A stretch of 64,000 bases of DNA from Isoetes taiwanensis (taxonomy: Eukaryota > Streptophyta > Lycopodiopsida > Isoetales > Isoetaceae), in NCBI GenBank assembly GCA_021234155.1, contig JAJEKV010000031.1, forward strand, positions 5,842,748-5,906,747, in the 5' to 3' direction. Positions 1-10,639 of this stretch are shown piece by piece. Made by a program: the position numbers and the translations under genes. Positions within the stretch are counted from its first letter, which is position 1, and each line of letters opens with the position of its first letter. Below the pieces are notes generated by a model. That model was not told the origin of the DNA, searched no databases, and saw only the letters and a program-made list of their open reading frames with translations.

Positions 1-1780
1 AGCTATATGACCCTTTCTATGCAAGGACAGATGTAGATGTGTTTAATCGTCAGGTGGGCAAGTGGGCATAGATGATCCAGGATTCAGGGCGTTTTTGTCT
101 GCAGCAGAATCTAGTTCAGAGCATTCAGAACCGATGTGGATAATTTAGTTAGAGAACGCATCAAAATCAAACAAAGGGTTTGTGCAGATAGATGATCCAG
201 GGTTCAGGGCATCTTTGTTTGCTGATATGAATTCGCAAGCATCAATATTGTAAGTCATATCCATCTATTTCTATCCTTCTCAGGATTTGTTTTAACCAGG
301 TACTGCTCTGAAAAGCTCCTTTACTATGCAATTGATTGTTATCCAAATAAGGTGCGTCGTATGCAACGGCGTTTAGCCCAGGGGATTTGCTATGAAGCTG
401 GAGACCATAAGAATCATGACTCTAGACTTACCCCAGGTCTGTACTCTATCTCTTTGATGGATAGGGTGCGTTACTGTGCTGGAAAGCTTTGCCTTCACAA
501 AGTTTTTTGAAGGCAAGAACCAACTGATTTGTGTTGGTTAAAGGTGTGCTTAAAGTTCTGCTGTCAGCAGAGTTTGATTGCTGGGAGATGATTCCTAAAG
601 AAAATTTGGTGCCTGCATCTTCTCCGTTGCACTGGTTCTACTCCCTTCTCCTCGGGGCATCTGTGTATGCAAAAGTTGAGTTAGAAGCAAAACGTAAGCA
701 TGGGCCATTTTATATTGCTCCGGGGCTATGTTTTTGAACTATTATGGCTACAAATGGAAGTGCCATCGCCAATGGCGAGTCTTCAATGTCAATGGTAAGT
801 TGCTTCTTTGCTTTGTTTTTTGTAGCATAGACAAATTGTCTGATAAGAACTAGGGATCAATTATCAAGTACATTCCAGCAACTCAATGTTTGATGAAAAG
901 TAAACTTATTGCAGGCAAAGATTTCAGATATCACATCAGCTTATCAGCTTCAAACGGTTCTAGTTTTCTGTGGTGTTTGGTGAGCACAATTTCCATATTC
1001 TTAAGCTTCATGCATGCCTTGTTCTAAAAAGGCTGTGGAATATAGAGAGAGGCTCTCCCCTGGTTTTGGCAGTGAATACCTCTAAGATTATCCTGCAGAA
1101 ATCATATTAAGTCTTTATGCAGCTCATAGCTTGTCCTATATAAGGTTGACACTAAATAGGTGAAGAGATTAAGTAAAATCAATCAGGTAATATACAGATT
1201 CAATTCTTTGAATCCATGGCTAGTTGTTGTACAAATATCAGGATGGCCCATTGGCCCATGAATCATAAATGTATTGTGTGTGCATTTAAATCAAACATCA
1301 TTTGTACCAAGTGATTTGTTGTTGCACTTGTGATTGATTACATAGTTTGTTGTTTTGCTTTCCTACATTCCTTCATTGTAGTTCGATTATCGTGATAATC
1401 GATGGCTTCGTTATAGTGGATGCCTTCACCCTCAAGTTGCAATACCCAATTCATAGTCTATGTGAATAAAAATGTGGATAGCTTGCTTGAATATTTGTGG
1501 TACTTTGCATCAGTTTGAACCAATACCCCGTGGGATGGTATTGGTTGTGGCCATTTTGTAATTGACCATGCGTATTTCTTTGAATGAATACGAGTCTTAT
1601 TATTGATGTAAGCTTATTGGTCTCCCTTTCCAACTAAAGGTTGTACAGTACAAGTTATCTAGTCAACTCTGGATATTGCATTGCAAATAGAAATAGAGGT
1701 TTTTATAGTTCTACACAAGATATGTTGCTATTTCTTTGTTTCTCTCGTGTTCATTTCTTGTTTGTTTGTTTGTTTGTTAG
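1..1780. other. Left-edge stretch without a recognised gene
   Basis: I recognise no known gene here. Two short related segments occur near 70-112 and 187-225 (both contain GATGATCCAGG followed by TTCAGGGC), so part of the DNA has been duplicated. A coding-looking piece at 301-510 is listed separately. The rest is AT-rich sequence without long ORFs or clear repeat ends. Confidence 0.5.
301..510 (+). CDS. Possible exon or gene fragment of unknown function
   Basis: A 69-codon open frame starts directly after a splice-acceptor-like sequence (TTTAACCAG) and ends at TGA 508-510. The peptide has a mixed composition with many Arg, Tyr and Cys residues (for example RMQRRLAQGICYEAGDHK), which looks more like real protein than translated intergenic DNA. 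A second open frame in another phase (531-737) follows at once and has a similar texture, so this may be one gene broken by a frameshift or intron. I do not recognise a domain. It could also be chance. Confidence 0.25.
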   Translation, partial: YCSEKLLYYAIDCYPNKVRRMQRRLAQGICYEAGDHKNHDSRLTPGLYSISLMDRVRYCAGKLCLHKVF

Positions 1781-1940
1781 GGCCCGAAGGGCCCAAAAAA
1801 AATTTTTAATGTAAAAACCAATATATAACTACCATTGACATTAACAAACACAAACCATTGCATCCAACATATTTAAATTTAAATCCCCCTGAAACCCCCT
1901 TTTTGGGTGCATATTCACACGGGGGGTTACTCCGGGCATC
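1781..1940. repeat. Dispersed repeat, copy 1
   Basis: This segment begins at a GGGCCCGAAGGGCCC-like palindrome followed by an A/T run. It continues with ACCATTGACATTAACA, CATCCAACATATTTAAA and a block reading ACCCCCTTTTTGGGTGCAT, then TATTCACACGGGGGG. The same order of blocks recurs in the same orientation at about 4540-4790. It is a dispersed repeat family of unknown class. Translated ORFs over it are not meaningful. Confidence 0.6.
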
Positions 1941-2368
1941 AAGAGCTGTCGGATGGGCATATTTGCCCTTTATTCTTCGATCTGGACCGTACATAGCGAT
2001 CCTCGTTTGTGGGGTATGCCTGTACAAGTTTTTGTATACAGTATATTGAGGTTTGCAAAATACTATAAGGTTTCGAGAAATGTACTGAATGTTGTTAATT
2101 TTGTACATGTATGTGAATATGCTAGCAGAAAAAAAAATCATGGCTCACTTTTTAATCAATGCCCTCAAGAGATAACTAATGGACTAATGAAAATAATAAA
2201 ATATAACCAGCTCCAGGAGGCTAACATAGACCCGCACCTTGCAACTGTAACATATACTAATCAACACATACAACCACGAACAATCAAGGCCATCCAAAAC
2301 TACCTCAGCCAAGTAAAATGAAACAATATGTCAAATGAGCATAAACATTTGCCAAAATGGAGATGGAG

Positions 2369-2820
2369 GGCGTAGGATAGTCTTACCCTGGATTGGTGGA
2401 TCCCAGAGGTGGTGATCCCGTTCTCCGGGATCACCATCAGAAAAGATCTCATCCTCCGGGATCACACAGTCAACTGCGCAGCTAATAGGTTACTGCGCAG
2501 TTTAGGGCTGATTTTCGGCAGGATTGAAGCTTGCTGATTACAGCGGCGCTCGCTTCGATTCCTCCTTTGCTCCTACCTGCGCCTCTGATCCAGCCCATTC
2601 CGACCATCCTCGAACTGACCCCATTCGATTTGGTTGCGGATCAAGGGAGAAAATCCCACACGAAATCTGCCCCATTTTTCCTTTCAAGGGCCAAAAAATA
2701 TGTGCAGTTACTGCGCAGTAAGGGGGATTTTGTCCTCCGGGATCACACGTCCTCGGGGATCCCGTCCTCTGGGATCACACCTCCGGGATCCCCCAATCCA
2801 GGGTAAGACTATCCTACGCC
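2369..2820. mobile_element. 452-bp MITE with Mutator-like ends
   Basis: The two ends are inverted repeats. The outer 36 bp match with one difference and start GGCGTAGGATAGTCTTACCC. The element is flanked by GAGATGGAG (2360-2368) and GAGATAGAG (2821-2829), an imperfect 9-bp target duplication as Mutator-like elements make. Both ends carry several copies of a palindromic motif of the type TCCGGGATCAC, giving GC-rich subterminal arrays. There is no coding capacity, so it must have been moved by an enzyme supplied elsewhere. Its ends resemble those of the 9.5-kb MULE at 54157-63638: both have TTACCCTGG followed by a GATCCC or GATTCC repeat unit. Confidence 0.85.
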
Positions 2821-2829
2821 GAGATAGAG

Positions 2830-3747
2830 AATGGCTGGTCCATGAACAAGGAGGATAAAAGCCTATTACATCACCAAAATATCAAAAAGCAAAGATACAA
2901 CCAAATTAGAGGAATAAAATGGGAAAAAAATGCTCAAAATGAACAGAATGCATCATAAATAATACTCCACGAAAGTGATGAAACACAAGACATATCCCAT
3001 ATCAAGCCCTTTTTGCTAGGACCGGCATAGATAGTAATGCTCTGCAAATCATGAACCTAAAACCAGAACAACAATATCAGGCAAACTCAAATGCAACAAT
3101 ATGTAAACCCAAGAGGCGAGCAATTGTTCATAACCATGAAGGTGCTAAAAAAACTGCACCCAAGAACGACAATGTTTTGAAAAGGAAGAAATCCAACCAT
3201 AGAAAAGAACTAAAGTGTTGAAAGAAGGGAAGGACCACATATAATCGATAAAAGGACAAAAAACATGCGACTTCAGAACTTTCCATATGAAGGGCAAAAC
3301 ATGGCAAATCGTTTCCTCTAGGCATATGTCTCTTCGGGTAAGTAACAAGAGAATATTTCTAGTCTCGCCGAGGAATATGAACAAACAAGATCATAACGGA
3401 CTAGAGAAGCCAAAGGGACAAAATAGGATTAAAGAATGAGAAGGTGATAATGGTGGCAAAGGATCGTAAACGAGTAGGAGTGAAATGATGAGGCAAGAGG
3501 GAAGAAGAGAAAAGAGACAAAGACTAACCAACAAAGGGAATATGCAAAAAACATGATGCATTAGACAAACTGATCCAAGAAGTCATAAGGAACAACTGTA
3601 GCTAGCAAGCAATGGACTAAAATATGTACATAATAACAGGGGGTTTTCTTTGTGTTTTTGTATGCTTTTCACTAAGGTTTTCCTATGATTTTGTGATGTA
3701 TTCAAATGGATGTACTAATGCGTACATCTAGAGTGCACCATTTCTGA
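2830..3747. other. No recognised gene
   Basis: A-rich sequence on the plus strand. Short open frames on both strands overlap each other and show no domain. I see no transposon ends. Confidence 0.5.
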
Positions 3748-3946
3748 GCCATTGATTTTAGCCTTTTTTTTTTCAATGGTCAACAACCAATGGCTCACAA
3801 CAAAAGCCCTTTTTTTGTGCGAGTGGTGCATAATGGGCACATGAAGGGCCATTGATTTTAGCCTTTTTTTCCAAGGGTCAACAACCAATGGCTCACCACA
3901 AAAGCCCTCTTTTTGTGTGTGTGGTGCATAATGGGCACATGAAGGG
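3748..3946. repeat. Two-copy 100-bp tandem duplication
   Basis: Two adjacent copies of about 100 bp begin at 3748 and 3848 with GCCATTGATTTTAGCC. Each ends with GTGGTGCATAATGGGCACAT and a few further bases. They differ mainly in T-run length and a few substitutions, so the duplication is fairly recent. Confidence 0.85.
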
Positions 3947-4539
3947 CTTGAAGGGCGCATGTAGTGCAGTTTCCCCGCCGGCAACACATTTCTTATCATA
4001 ACTTTTGATCCAGAGCTCTGTTTGAGATGGATATGTTTGGTTAAGTTATCTATGCTAAAACAACAATTTTTCGGTCGGGTTTGGTAGGCTTTCACATCCT
4101 ACCAGCTGATTAATACAGGATTGCGCTATTGGATATTGTTTTATGGCTCATTCCGAATGAAGCTTGCAAAAAATTACCATGCATTTTTAGATTTTGAGGC
4201 AGTTATTAAGCAAATTCCAAGGCTTCTAGATCCTTGTGCTAACAAGCAGAAAACTTTCCCACTTTGGTTTCTCACCACAAGAATCCATGGAGGCCAAAGG
4301 CTGCTGTTAAATTCCAGTTGAAAAATGTTTGTGTATGGGTGTTGCAAACTTTATGACTTTCAGAATAATGGGATCAATCTGCTCTATCTTTATGGTAACT
4401 TTTACTTATGTTCTATTTGTTTTATTGTGATCAAATTCAAAAGCTGTATGTGATGAAAGCCTCAAATGAATTTTAGTTTTTTTCTGGTTTGAATTCTAAA
4501 AATTTTGTCACACCGGGGGGGGAAGGGGGTGACGTCCCT

Positions 4540-4790
4540 AAGGCGCCGAAGGGGCCAAATTTTTTTTTTTTGCAACACAAACCATTAACATCCGACATAT
4601 AAAAATTAAATCCCCGAACACATAACAACCAACACATAACAACCATTGACATTAACAACCAACACATAACTACCATTGACATTAATTAACACAACCATTG
4701 GGTCCAACACATTTAAATTAAAATCCCCCTTAAACCCCCTTTGATTTGGGTGCATATTCACACGGGGGGTGACGGGGGGACTAGAACACG
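4540..4790. repeat. Dispersed repeat, copy 2
   Basis: This is the second copy of the repeat at 1781-1940, in the same orientation. It starts at GGCGCCGAAGGGGCC with a long T run and ends at GGGTGCATATTCACACGGGG. The middle is expanded by tandem copies of a unit containing CAACACATAACAACCATTGA. G-rich strings lie on both sides (about 4515-4530 and 4765-4780). Confidence 0.6.
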
Positions 4791-5399
4791 TAGAATGCAA
4801 GGACTGAGGCGAATGCAACAAACAGGAACAATGAATAATTGAAGAACCATGATGAACAAAGTAACAGGTATAAAAAGGAGCAACCAGGCAGTCTCAAGTA
4901 GGCCAACGAGAATAGTGGACCAAATGGCACAAAATATGGACGAAAGGAACTGAAGAAACTAGATGACAACATGGGGTAAATGGAACAAATGACTACACAC
5001 GACCAAAAAAGGAAAGGGACTACTTAAAAAGGAAAGGGATCAATAGGACTACTTAAAATTCTATATTAAAGGTACTGAACAATGGAACCACCAAATAAGA
5101 TGAAGGAGCAACATATGCAAAGGGGAAAAATCCAGAAATACATCGTTTATAAAATGACAGAAACCAAAAGCCTATCCCTGGGCAGGAATGGCATGCAAAA
5201 TCGATGCTAGGAATGTTGGTTTCCAGAAATTGTGGATTCTCTAACACACCCACTTCCGTAGGCTCAATATCTTCAGCCAAAATCTTTGCTGACATGATAA
5301 AACCATTTCGGATCGCCAAACAGGCGCTCCATTTTCAGTTCGTTGCTGTGATGCTGCACAGCATTTCTTGAATTTATTATCGTTAAATCCATTATTGTT
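4791..5399. other. No recognised gene
   Basis: No domain-bearing frame and no repeat ends are visible. An 88-codon minus-strand frame (5053-5319) matches nothing I know. Confidence 0.5.
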
Positions 5400-5577
5400 A
5401 AGAAGAATTTTTAACACTGCTAAGATCCCTAGGGTAAATTTTAATCACTAAATTGATTACATTTCTAGTTACCTCTAGTATCTTTCTAACTTTGTCCTCT
5501 TGCTTCATTACTCCCAGGATCATACGTGTGGTTGCCCTACCAGGCAACCCCTTCCTTCTGTAGTCGCTCCTCCCTGA

Positions 5578-5589
5578 GCTTTGATACCA
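5578..5589 (-). promoter_or_regulatory. Primer-binding site (initiator Met-tRNA type)
   Basis: On the minus strand this reads TGGTATCAAAGC, one base from the TGGTATCAGAGC typical of plant Copia elements primed by initiator methionine tRNA. It follows directly after the LTR end (CA). Confidence 0.75.
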
Positions 5590-5821
5590 TGACACAAATG
5601 TCGAAGGAAGAACAAAACTATATTGATTGTGTTAGTTGAAACAACCCCAACCATACATATAGAAGCCTAAGAGATATGTCTCTTGGCTATAAACATGACT
5701 ATTCATCTAAGGAAATGACTCTATGTGGGGGTGTGTCCCTTGGAAGGGAGTGCCACCTCATCACATGCCACACATCCTTCTAGGTGATTAGGCAGCTTAG
5801 GTGTAGGTTGATACCTCAACA
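5590..5821 (-). repeat. Copia-like LTR, 232 bp
   Basis: On the minus strand the segment starts TGTTGAGGTATCAA and ends TTTGTGTCA, the TG...CA ends of an LTR. It is placed exactly before the primer-binding site. A pyrimidine/purine mixed stretch (GGCTCTCTCCACTGCT) precedes its start. No second copy was found nearby. Confidence 0.65.
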
Positions 5822-5845
5822 AGCAGTGGAGAGAGCCTAAAGTAA

Positions 5846-6202
5846 TTGATCTTGCACAAGAAGAGTTTTGGGCTTCACACAAGTGCAATTTTTGCTTCCA
5901 GCAATGCCATTTTGTTGAGACGTGTATCTGGTAGTAAGCTGTTGGTGAATGCCTGCTTCATCACAAATCTGAAAGAAAAGACCACTGAGGTATTCGCCAC
6001 CACCATCAGTACGAAGAGTCTTAATGGTCTCTGTACATTGTGTATAAGTGAGAAAAACTTGAAGAGCCTGACTTTTCTTCTGCAGAAAAAACAATGAGGC
6101 ACGTTGATTGTGATCGTCAATGAAGGAAATGAAGTATTTATTGCCATTATGACTAAAAAATTCCAGACTATAAAACCATTGTCCCACTTCATTTAAATAC
6201 AA
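5846..6202 (-). pseudogene. Copia integrase core fragment
   Basis: The translated minus strand contains YFISFIDDHNQ, KTLRTDGGGEYLS and HQQLTTRYTSQQNGIAG, which follow the order of the Copia integrase catalytic core (rve domain) with the first two Asp residues present. The frame then ends after an altered stretch where the arginine-rich motif of the family should be. Everything N- and C-terminal of this piece is lost, so it cannot be functional. Confidence 0.8.
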
Positions 6203-8490
6203 AGAAATGCAAATTGATGTTATACAAAATCTAGTTTATAGATGATATAGTGAGGTAGTAGCACGCCCATGCTTCATTTATAGCTGGAAAGTTTCCCTAA
6301 AACAAAAGTTGTATGTGGCAGAAGGTCAGGTTAACTGAATGAATAAAATGATGTTCTTCACAATGGTCTTCAAGCTAGATAAAAGATCATGTATTTGTAT
6401 GGTCTTGAACCTAGGACTTAAAATAGAGTTATCAAATCTCTGTTGAAAGCAATGCTCAAGTTGCAAAAATAGACAAGTATATTGCGACAGTCCAGTCAAA
6501 GAGGCATATAAGTAATTATGTTGTACGAAAGTAATATTTCCTAGATCTAGTTTCATATATTCAATAGTTCCATCAAGAAAATAAATTGAGAATAAGCACA
6601 AAACGAAAGGAAAGAGAAACTTCATGTTCCCAACCAAGATTTTGGTTTTACTATGCCACCCACGGTCGCGTGTCATAGCTGCAAATGTTGTTGAACATCA
6701 TATGCCAATGTATGTATGCTGTTATTTACCCTCACTTAATTTGTGTGAACTAACCTTTAATTAAAAAATAAGCGCAGTTAAGAAGACCTTATTGAGTGGC
6801 ATGTCTTCCTTCTCAAAGAAGTCATCTGGAACACTTGTAAATTTCCTGCAGCTTACAACTTCTGAATTTGTAGATTTAGCTAGCTTTTCTAGCAATGGTA
6901 AGAAGGCAAGGTTCACTGCATTTTCTAAGAGCAGAGCTTTTCGCTGGAAAGATATCAATCCCGTCTTGCTTAGCCATATCTTCAAGCACTTGGAAGCGGC
7001 ATCCTTTCCCCTTGACAAAGCTAAAATGCTTAGCCAAGTGAAGGAGAAATAACCATGCCTACGCTAATGGATCACATCATATCCAAATCCATGTAACTTC
7101 CTCAACACAATTCTTTTAGATGTACCCACTTTGCAATAACTACAACAAAGGCCATCATCCTAATATCATCAGCATTTTCATTGCATAGATGGCCACAAAA
7201 TGCATATAACCTTCTGAACCATCACTTTACCTTATATCATGAGATCCAGTTGGTAAATCATAGCGGACATCCCATAAGACTTTGGATGCATCATACACGA
7301 CTTGCAAAAGTATTGAATGGAAATGGTGCATACACCAATAATCAACATGAGTGTAACATGAATGTTGCATACTCTTTATTTATGCTTGGGCATATGAGAA
7401 GATCAGAGTACAAATTATCTCACCTCCACTAGTTCAATGTATACGACAGTCCTTTAGGTGAGCATGAAATATGTTTACCCTTTGCTTGCCCACTAATATA
7501 ACAAGTTATGTGTGCACCCTGGACTACCACAATCGTCGGATTCATCGATCCTATGACCCAGATCGTATGTTGGGGCCCATGGGCACCTCTCGTTTCACTT
7601 ATAGTCATTTATAATTGGAGGCGCCTATGATTTTGAAATATGAAATACGATTTCGCCTAAGGTTTTGAGGGAATATCGAACCTCTATATGACTTTGCCTA
7701 AGATTGTAGAATATGAAATACGGGAGCTCGAATCTCTACCAAAATAATTCAATGTCTTAACTAAGACTACTTTAACCAATATACCCAGTGAGGTAATGCG
7801 ATTATTTTTTATCTTGAATTTATGTTTTTTTTATAACAACTTATTCAATTGTTTTAGGGATATGTGATCTATGGTTTCAGGACTTGTTATATTTACATCC
7901 ATATCAAATCCTCTTGGAACCTCCTGTTATTTTGCTACATATTTTAACAAAATCCGTTATGTTAGCCACTAACATAATAATTATTAGTGTGAACCTCTTT
8001 TTGACTGAATTTGCTACGTTAGTAAATTAACACTTCCGCTTGCATATGCGAATGCATTTTTTATCAATTTCATTATGTTAAATTTTTAATATAACAGTTG
8101 GTGTGAACTGCAAAACAATTTAGTCATAATGGATAAGGTGTTAAAAGTTAAATTTTAACATAACGTAATGGTGGGTGTGAACCTACCCTTAAACATGTCT
8201 CAAACATGTTTAAGGCCTCTTTTTTATGGCAAGTGTGTCCTAACTTTCTCAAAGTTTGATTGGTCCACTTAGGAAAATAAGAATCCACAGCTTTTCCACT
8301 GATACTTTTGTGACATGTCTCATTTGCATATCGTACATTTTGTTGCCGCATTTTCTTTCGGGGACCCCCCCGGTTGCCATAATTTGTGACACCAATATGC
8401 AGCCAATGAGATTCTTCTTTTGCCGCAGAAGAAGGATGCCTCAAAAAAGAATTCTTATAGAAGTGAAGCGTCACAGAACTGGCGTGTCAC
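6203..8490. other. No recognised gene
   Basis: Several overlapping 80-116-codon frames exist on both strands (for example 6326-6676 minus and 6792-7052 plus), but none shows a domain. Between 7900 and 8200 the motif GTGTGAAC recurs near AT-rich DNA with the words GTTAAATTTTTAA and TTAAATTTTAACATAA, possibly the remains of a small AT-rich MITE whose ends I could not place. Confidence 0.5.
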
Positions 8491-8493
8491 AAA

Positions 8494-8575
8494 ACTCGAG
8501 CGATTGATCTCCAGCCAAATGTTTGATCTACCGGAGTGTTAGAGAACTCGAGCGATTGATCTCCAGCCAAATGTT
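8494..8575. repeat. Short tandem duplication
   Basis: A 30-bp sequence starting ACTCGAGCGATTGATCTCC occurs at 8494-8523 and again at 8546-8575, with a period of 52 bp. Confidence 0.85.
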
Positions 8576-8874
8576 CGACCTGGAAGGCCATTCTTCCCAT
8601 ATCCATTGCCTCATATCCAGGTCTGTCTAATTGCTCCACAGAGATCATCGTGTTCTTCTTGTTCTCTGTTTTTGATGCAGCACAATGGAAAAGCAAAAAA
8701 TATAACATGTGTCTTATATCTTAAGAAAATATAACAGGTGTATCATATCTTTAGGATATGTCGCAAAAAAAGTGGTGGGAAAGGTTTTTGTTTAAGACAT
8801 AACCTGGAGATGACAGTCCAAATGCTTATCCAACTCTAATCACTCATCCAAAGCTAATCACTCATTTATTAAAC

Positions 8875-8921
8875 ACACACATGCGCGCGCACACGCGCAC
8901 ACATGCGCACGGTTGGATCAA
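8875..8921. repeat. CA/CG-rich microsatellite
   Basis: An alternating purine-pyrimidine stretch of CACACA, TGCGCGCG and CACACGCG words. Such DNA can take up a left-handed helix. Confidence 0.8.
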
Positions 8922-9123
8922 ACCATAGACATTCCAACAAACAATATGAGTCGTACAAATGTTAAAGTAGATGGCTTTCATTACAAGATATTACAGCAGT
9001 CACCCAAGTGGCATGAAACACAGTCGTCCAAGTGGCAAAATTTACAACCATCTAACAGGAACACATATAACAGAAATATACAATGAACAAATTTTTGCAC
9101 ATCCAGAACACAAGATTCATTCC

Positions 9124-9414
9124 TCAAGAGCGCGTGGTGCGTGGATGCACCATGGCAAGCTGCTCCAACTGAATCCTGGAGATCTGCATCGGATGAATGT
9201 GATTAACCTCAGCACGAAAAACTCTTCTATCTCGATCGGTGACTTGCATTCGAAGATATTCCATGCCTGTCAGAGCCTCCAATACACCACGTGCATTTGT
9301 GAGAGCAATCATTAAATCATGCACAATACGCCAAGTGTGTTTCTTGAGCCACTCAACATCAAAGAAAGGTTCTACGGCTACAATTGGAGCCGTCTCCACC
9401 AAATCCATATCCAT
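9124..9414 (-). CDS. ORF of unknown function downstream of the HUH gene
   Basis: A 96-codon frame with a balanced composition (VEPFFDVEWLKKHTWRIVHD, then a leucine- and arginine-rich second half). It lies on the same strand and downstream of the decayed HUH endonuclease gene at 9655-10625. It could be that protein's C-terminal exon or a second gene of the same element. I recognise no domain. Confidence 0.3.
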   Translation of the reverse strand: MDMDLVETAPIVAVEPFFDVEWLKKHTWRIVHDLMIALTNARGVLEALTGMEYLRMQVTDRDRRVFRAEVNHIHPMQISRIQLEQLAMVHPRTTRS

Positions 9415-9654
9415 AGAAATGAAAGTGGAGAATGGAATTGCACAGAAGCACCACTATATGCTTGCTTCACATTCTCTTTACAAGAAAGAATAGCAAAGTT
9501 AGAACACAGAAACATAAACTATGTACATTAAAAAGATCTCACTATGAAATAGCTAGAGAATCATCCGCAAAGTGTAGGGGAGTGAAGTCCTGGAAGGGAA
9601 GGGCAATGCTCTCAATAGAAGGCACAAATGTAGGAGATTCATCAACGTATTCTT

Positions 9655-10625
9655 CGTCCATAGGATATCCTGCACATCTACATCAGCACCCTCATAATCC
9701 TCATCACCTTCCTCATCTAGCATGGCATCCAACTTGTCAAGTTCCCTGCAGCCTATAGCATCGTCCCAGATTCTACGAGATTTTTCCCTATTTTATCAAT
9801 AGGGTCTTCATCCGGACGAAGTCCATGAATCACATACCTGAAGTCTCTAATCAAAGCATGATCAGGATCAAGCGTGAGATGTCAAGCTGCCTCTACTTGC
9901 TTATAACTAATTCTGAATAAGTTAAACGGCAACATCCATGCACTGGATAGCACGAACTTCCTAGTGCGAAGCATCCTGGCAATTGTATAATACAAAATAG
10001 GTGTTCTCTGGCATCGGCCATTATACAACACGAAGTGGCGAGCGCGACCAAGCATGTAGGACAACACAATGCTTAATTTTCTCGGCCCATAAAGCGCGTA
10101 TAAATTCTTGCCCCTCTCCAACTGCTCTGGGGTTACCTGTTTCATGTGATTCTTGTAGTTCAATTTCCTGGAATTCTTTAGACAATACCCCAACATGCCC
10201 TTGAAGCAATGCAGGCATGTGTTCTTGAGCGCCTTGCAAATTATAATATCATCTGTAGGACTGTTTACAACTCAGTCCAGCGCTTGCTTCACCCTCGCAT
10301 TCACAGCCACTGGCGTTGTGACCGACAAGCAGAATACACATTGCAAGTGAAGGTGCTCCAGCCCAAACCATCTCTCTATGGCAACCATGCCTGCAACACA
10401 TTGCTCGTCCAAAAAACCACAAACCCTGTCATACAAGTCATCTCCGACATCACCGCCACTAATCTTGACGATGACATTGACATCCAAGACATTGGACCTT
10501 TCGTTTTTCTTCTTCCCCATCTTCTCCTCTCTTTCTTGCCTCTGCTTCTCCCTTGCCTCAACTCTTTGCCGCTTGCATCTGTCACGTTCCTCCTGGCTCT
10601 CCCTTTGTTTCTTTTCTTTATCTTT
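9655..10625 (-). pseudogene. Decayed HUH (Rep-type rolling-circle) endonuclease
   Basis: One reading frame runs from about 10625 to 9882. It starts with a highly charged Lys/Arg/Glu/Gln segment (predicted coiled coil, to about 10520). Then follow a first beta strand (NVLDVNVIVKI), the HUH motif HLHLQ (about 10341-10355) and, after a spacer, GMLGYCLKN with the candidate catalytic Tyr (10185-10187). A second Tyr follows nearby (KLNYKNH). Motif order and spacing fit Rep-type HUH nucleases, which nick one strand and stay bound through Tyr. The frame is cut by TGA codons at about 10272 and 9882, both where Trp would fit. After a frameshift an acidic tail follows (DEEGDEDYEGADVDV, about 9670-9725). 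The Replitron-like eukaryotic transposases are the closest group I can name, from memory only. Element ends were not found. Confidence 0.65.
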
Positions 10626-10639
10626 CCTTCTTAGCTATT

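Larger units (their letters stand above)
5400..6202 (-). mobile_element. Copia-type LTR retrotransposon remnant
   Basis: Read on the minus strand, the order is integrase fragment (6202 to about 5846), LTR (5821-5590), primer-binding site (5589-5578), then leader-like sequence to about 5400. The integrase part and the PBS give the family. Gag, protease, reverse transcriptase and RNase H are absent. One LTR with internal sequence on both sides is not the normal layout; it points to deletion or recombination between tandem copies. Confidence 0.75.
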
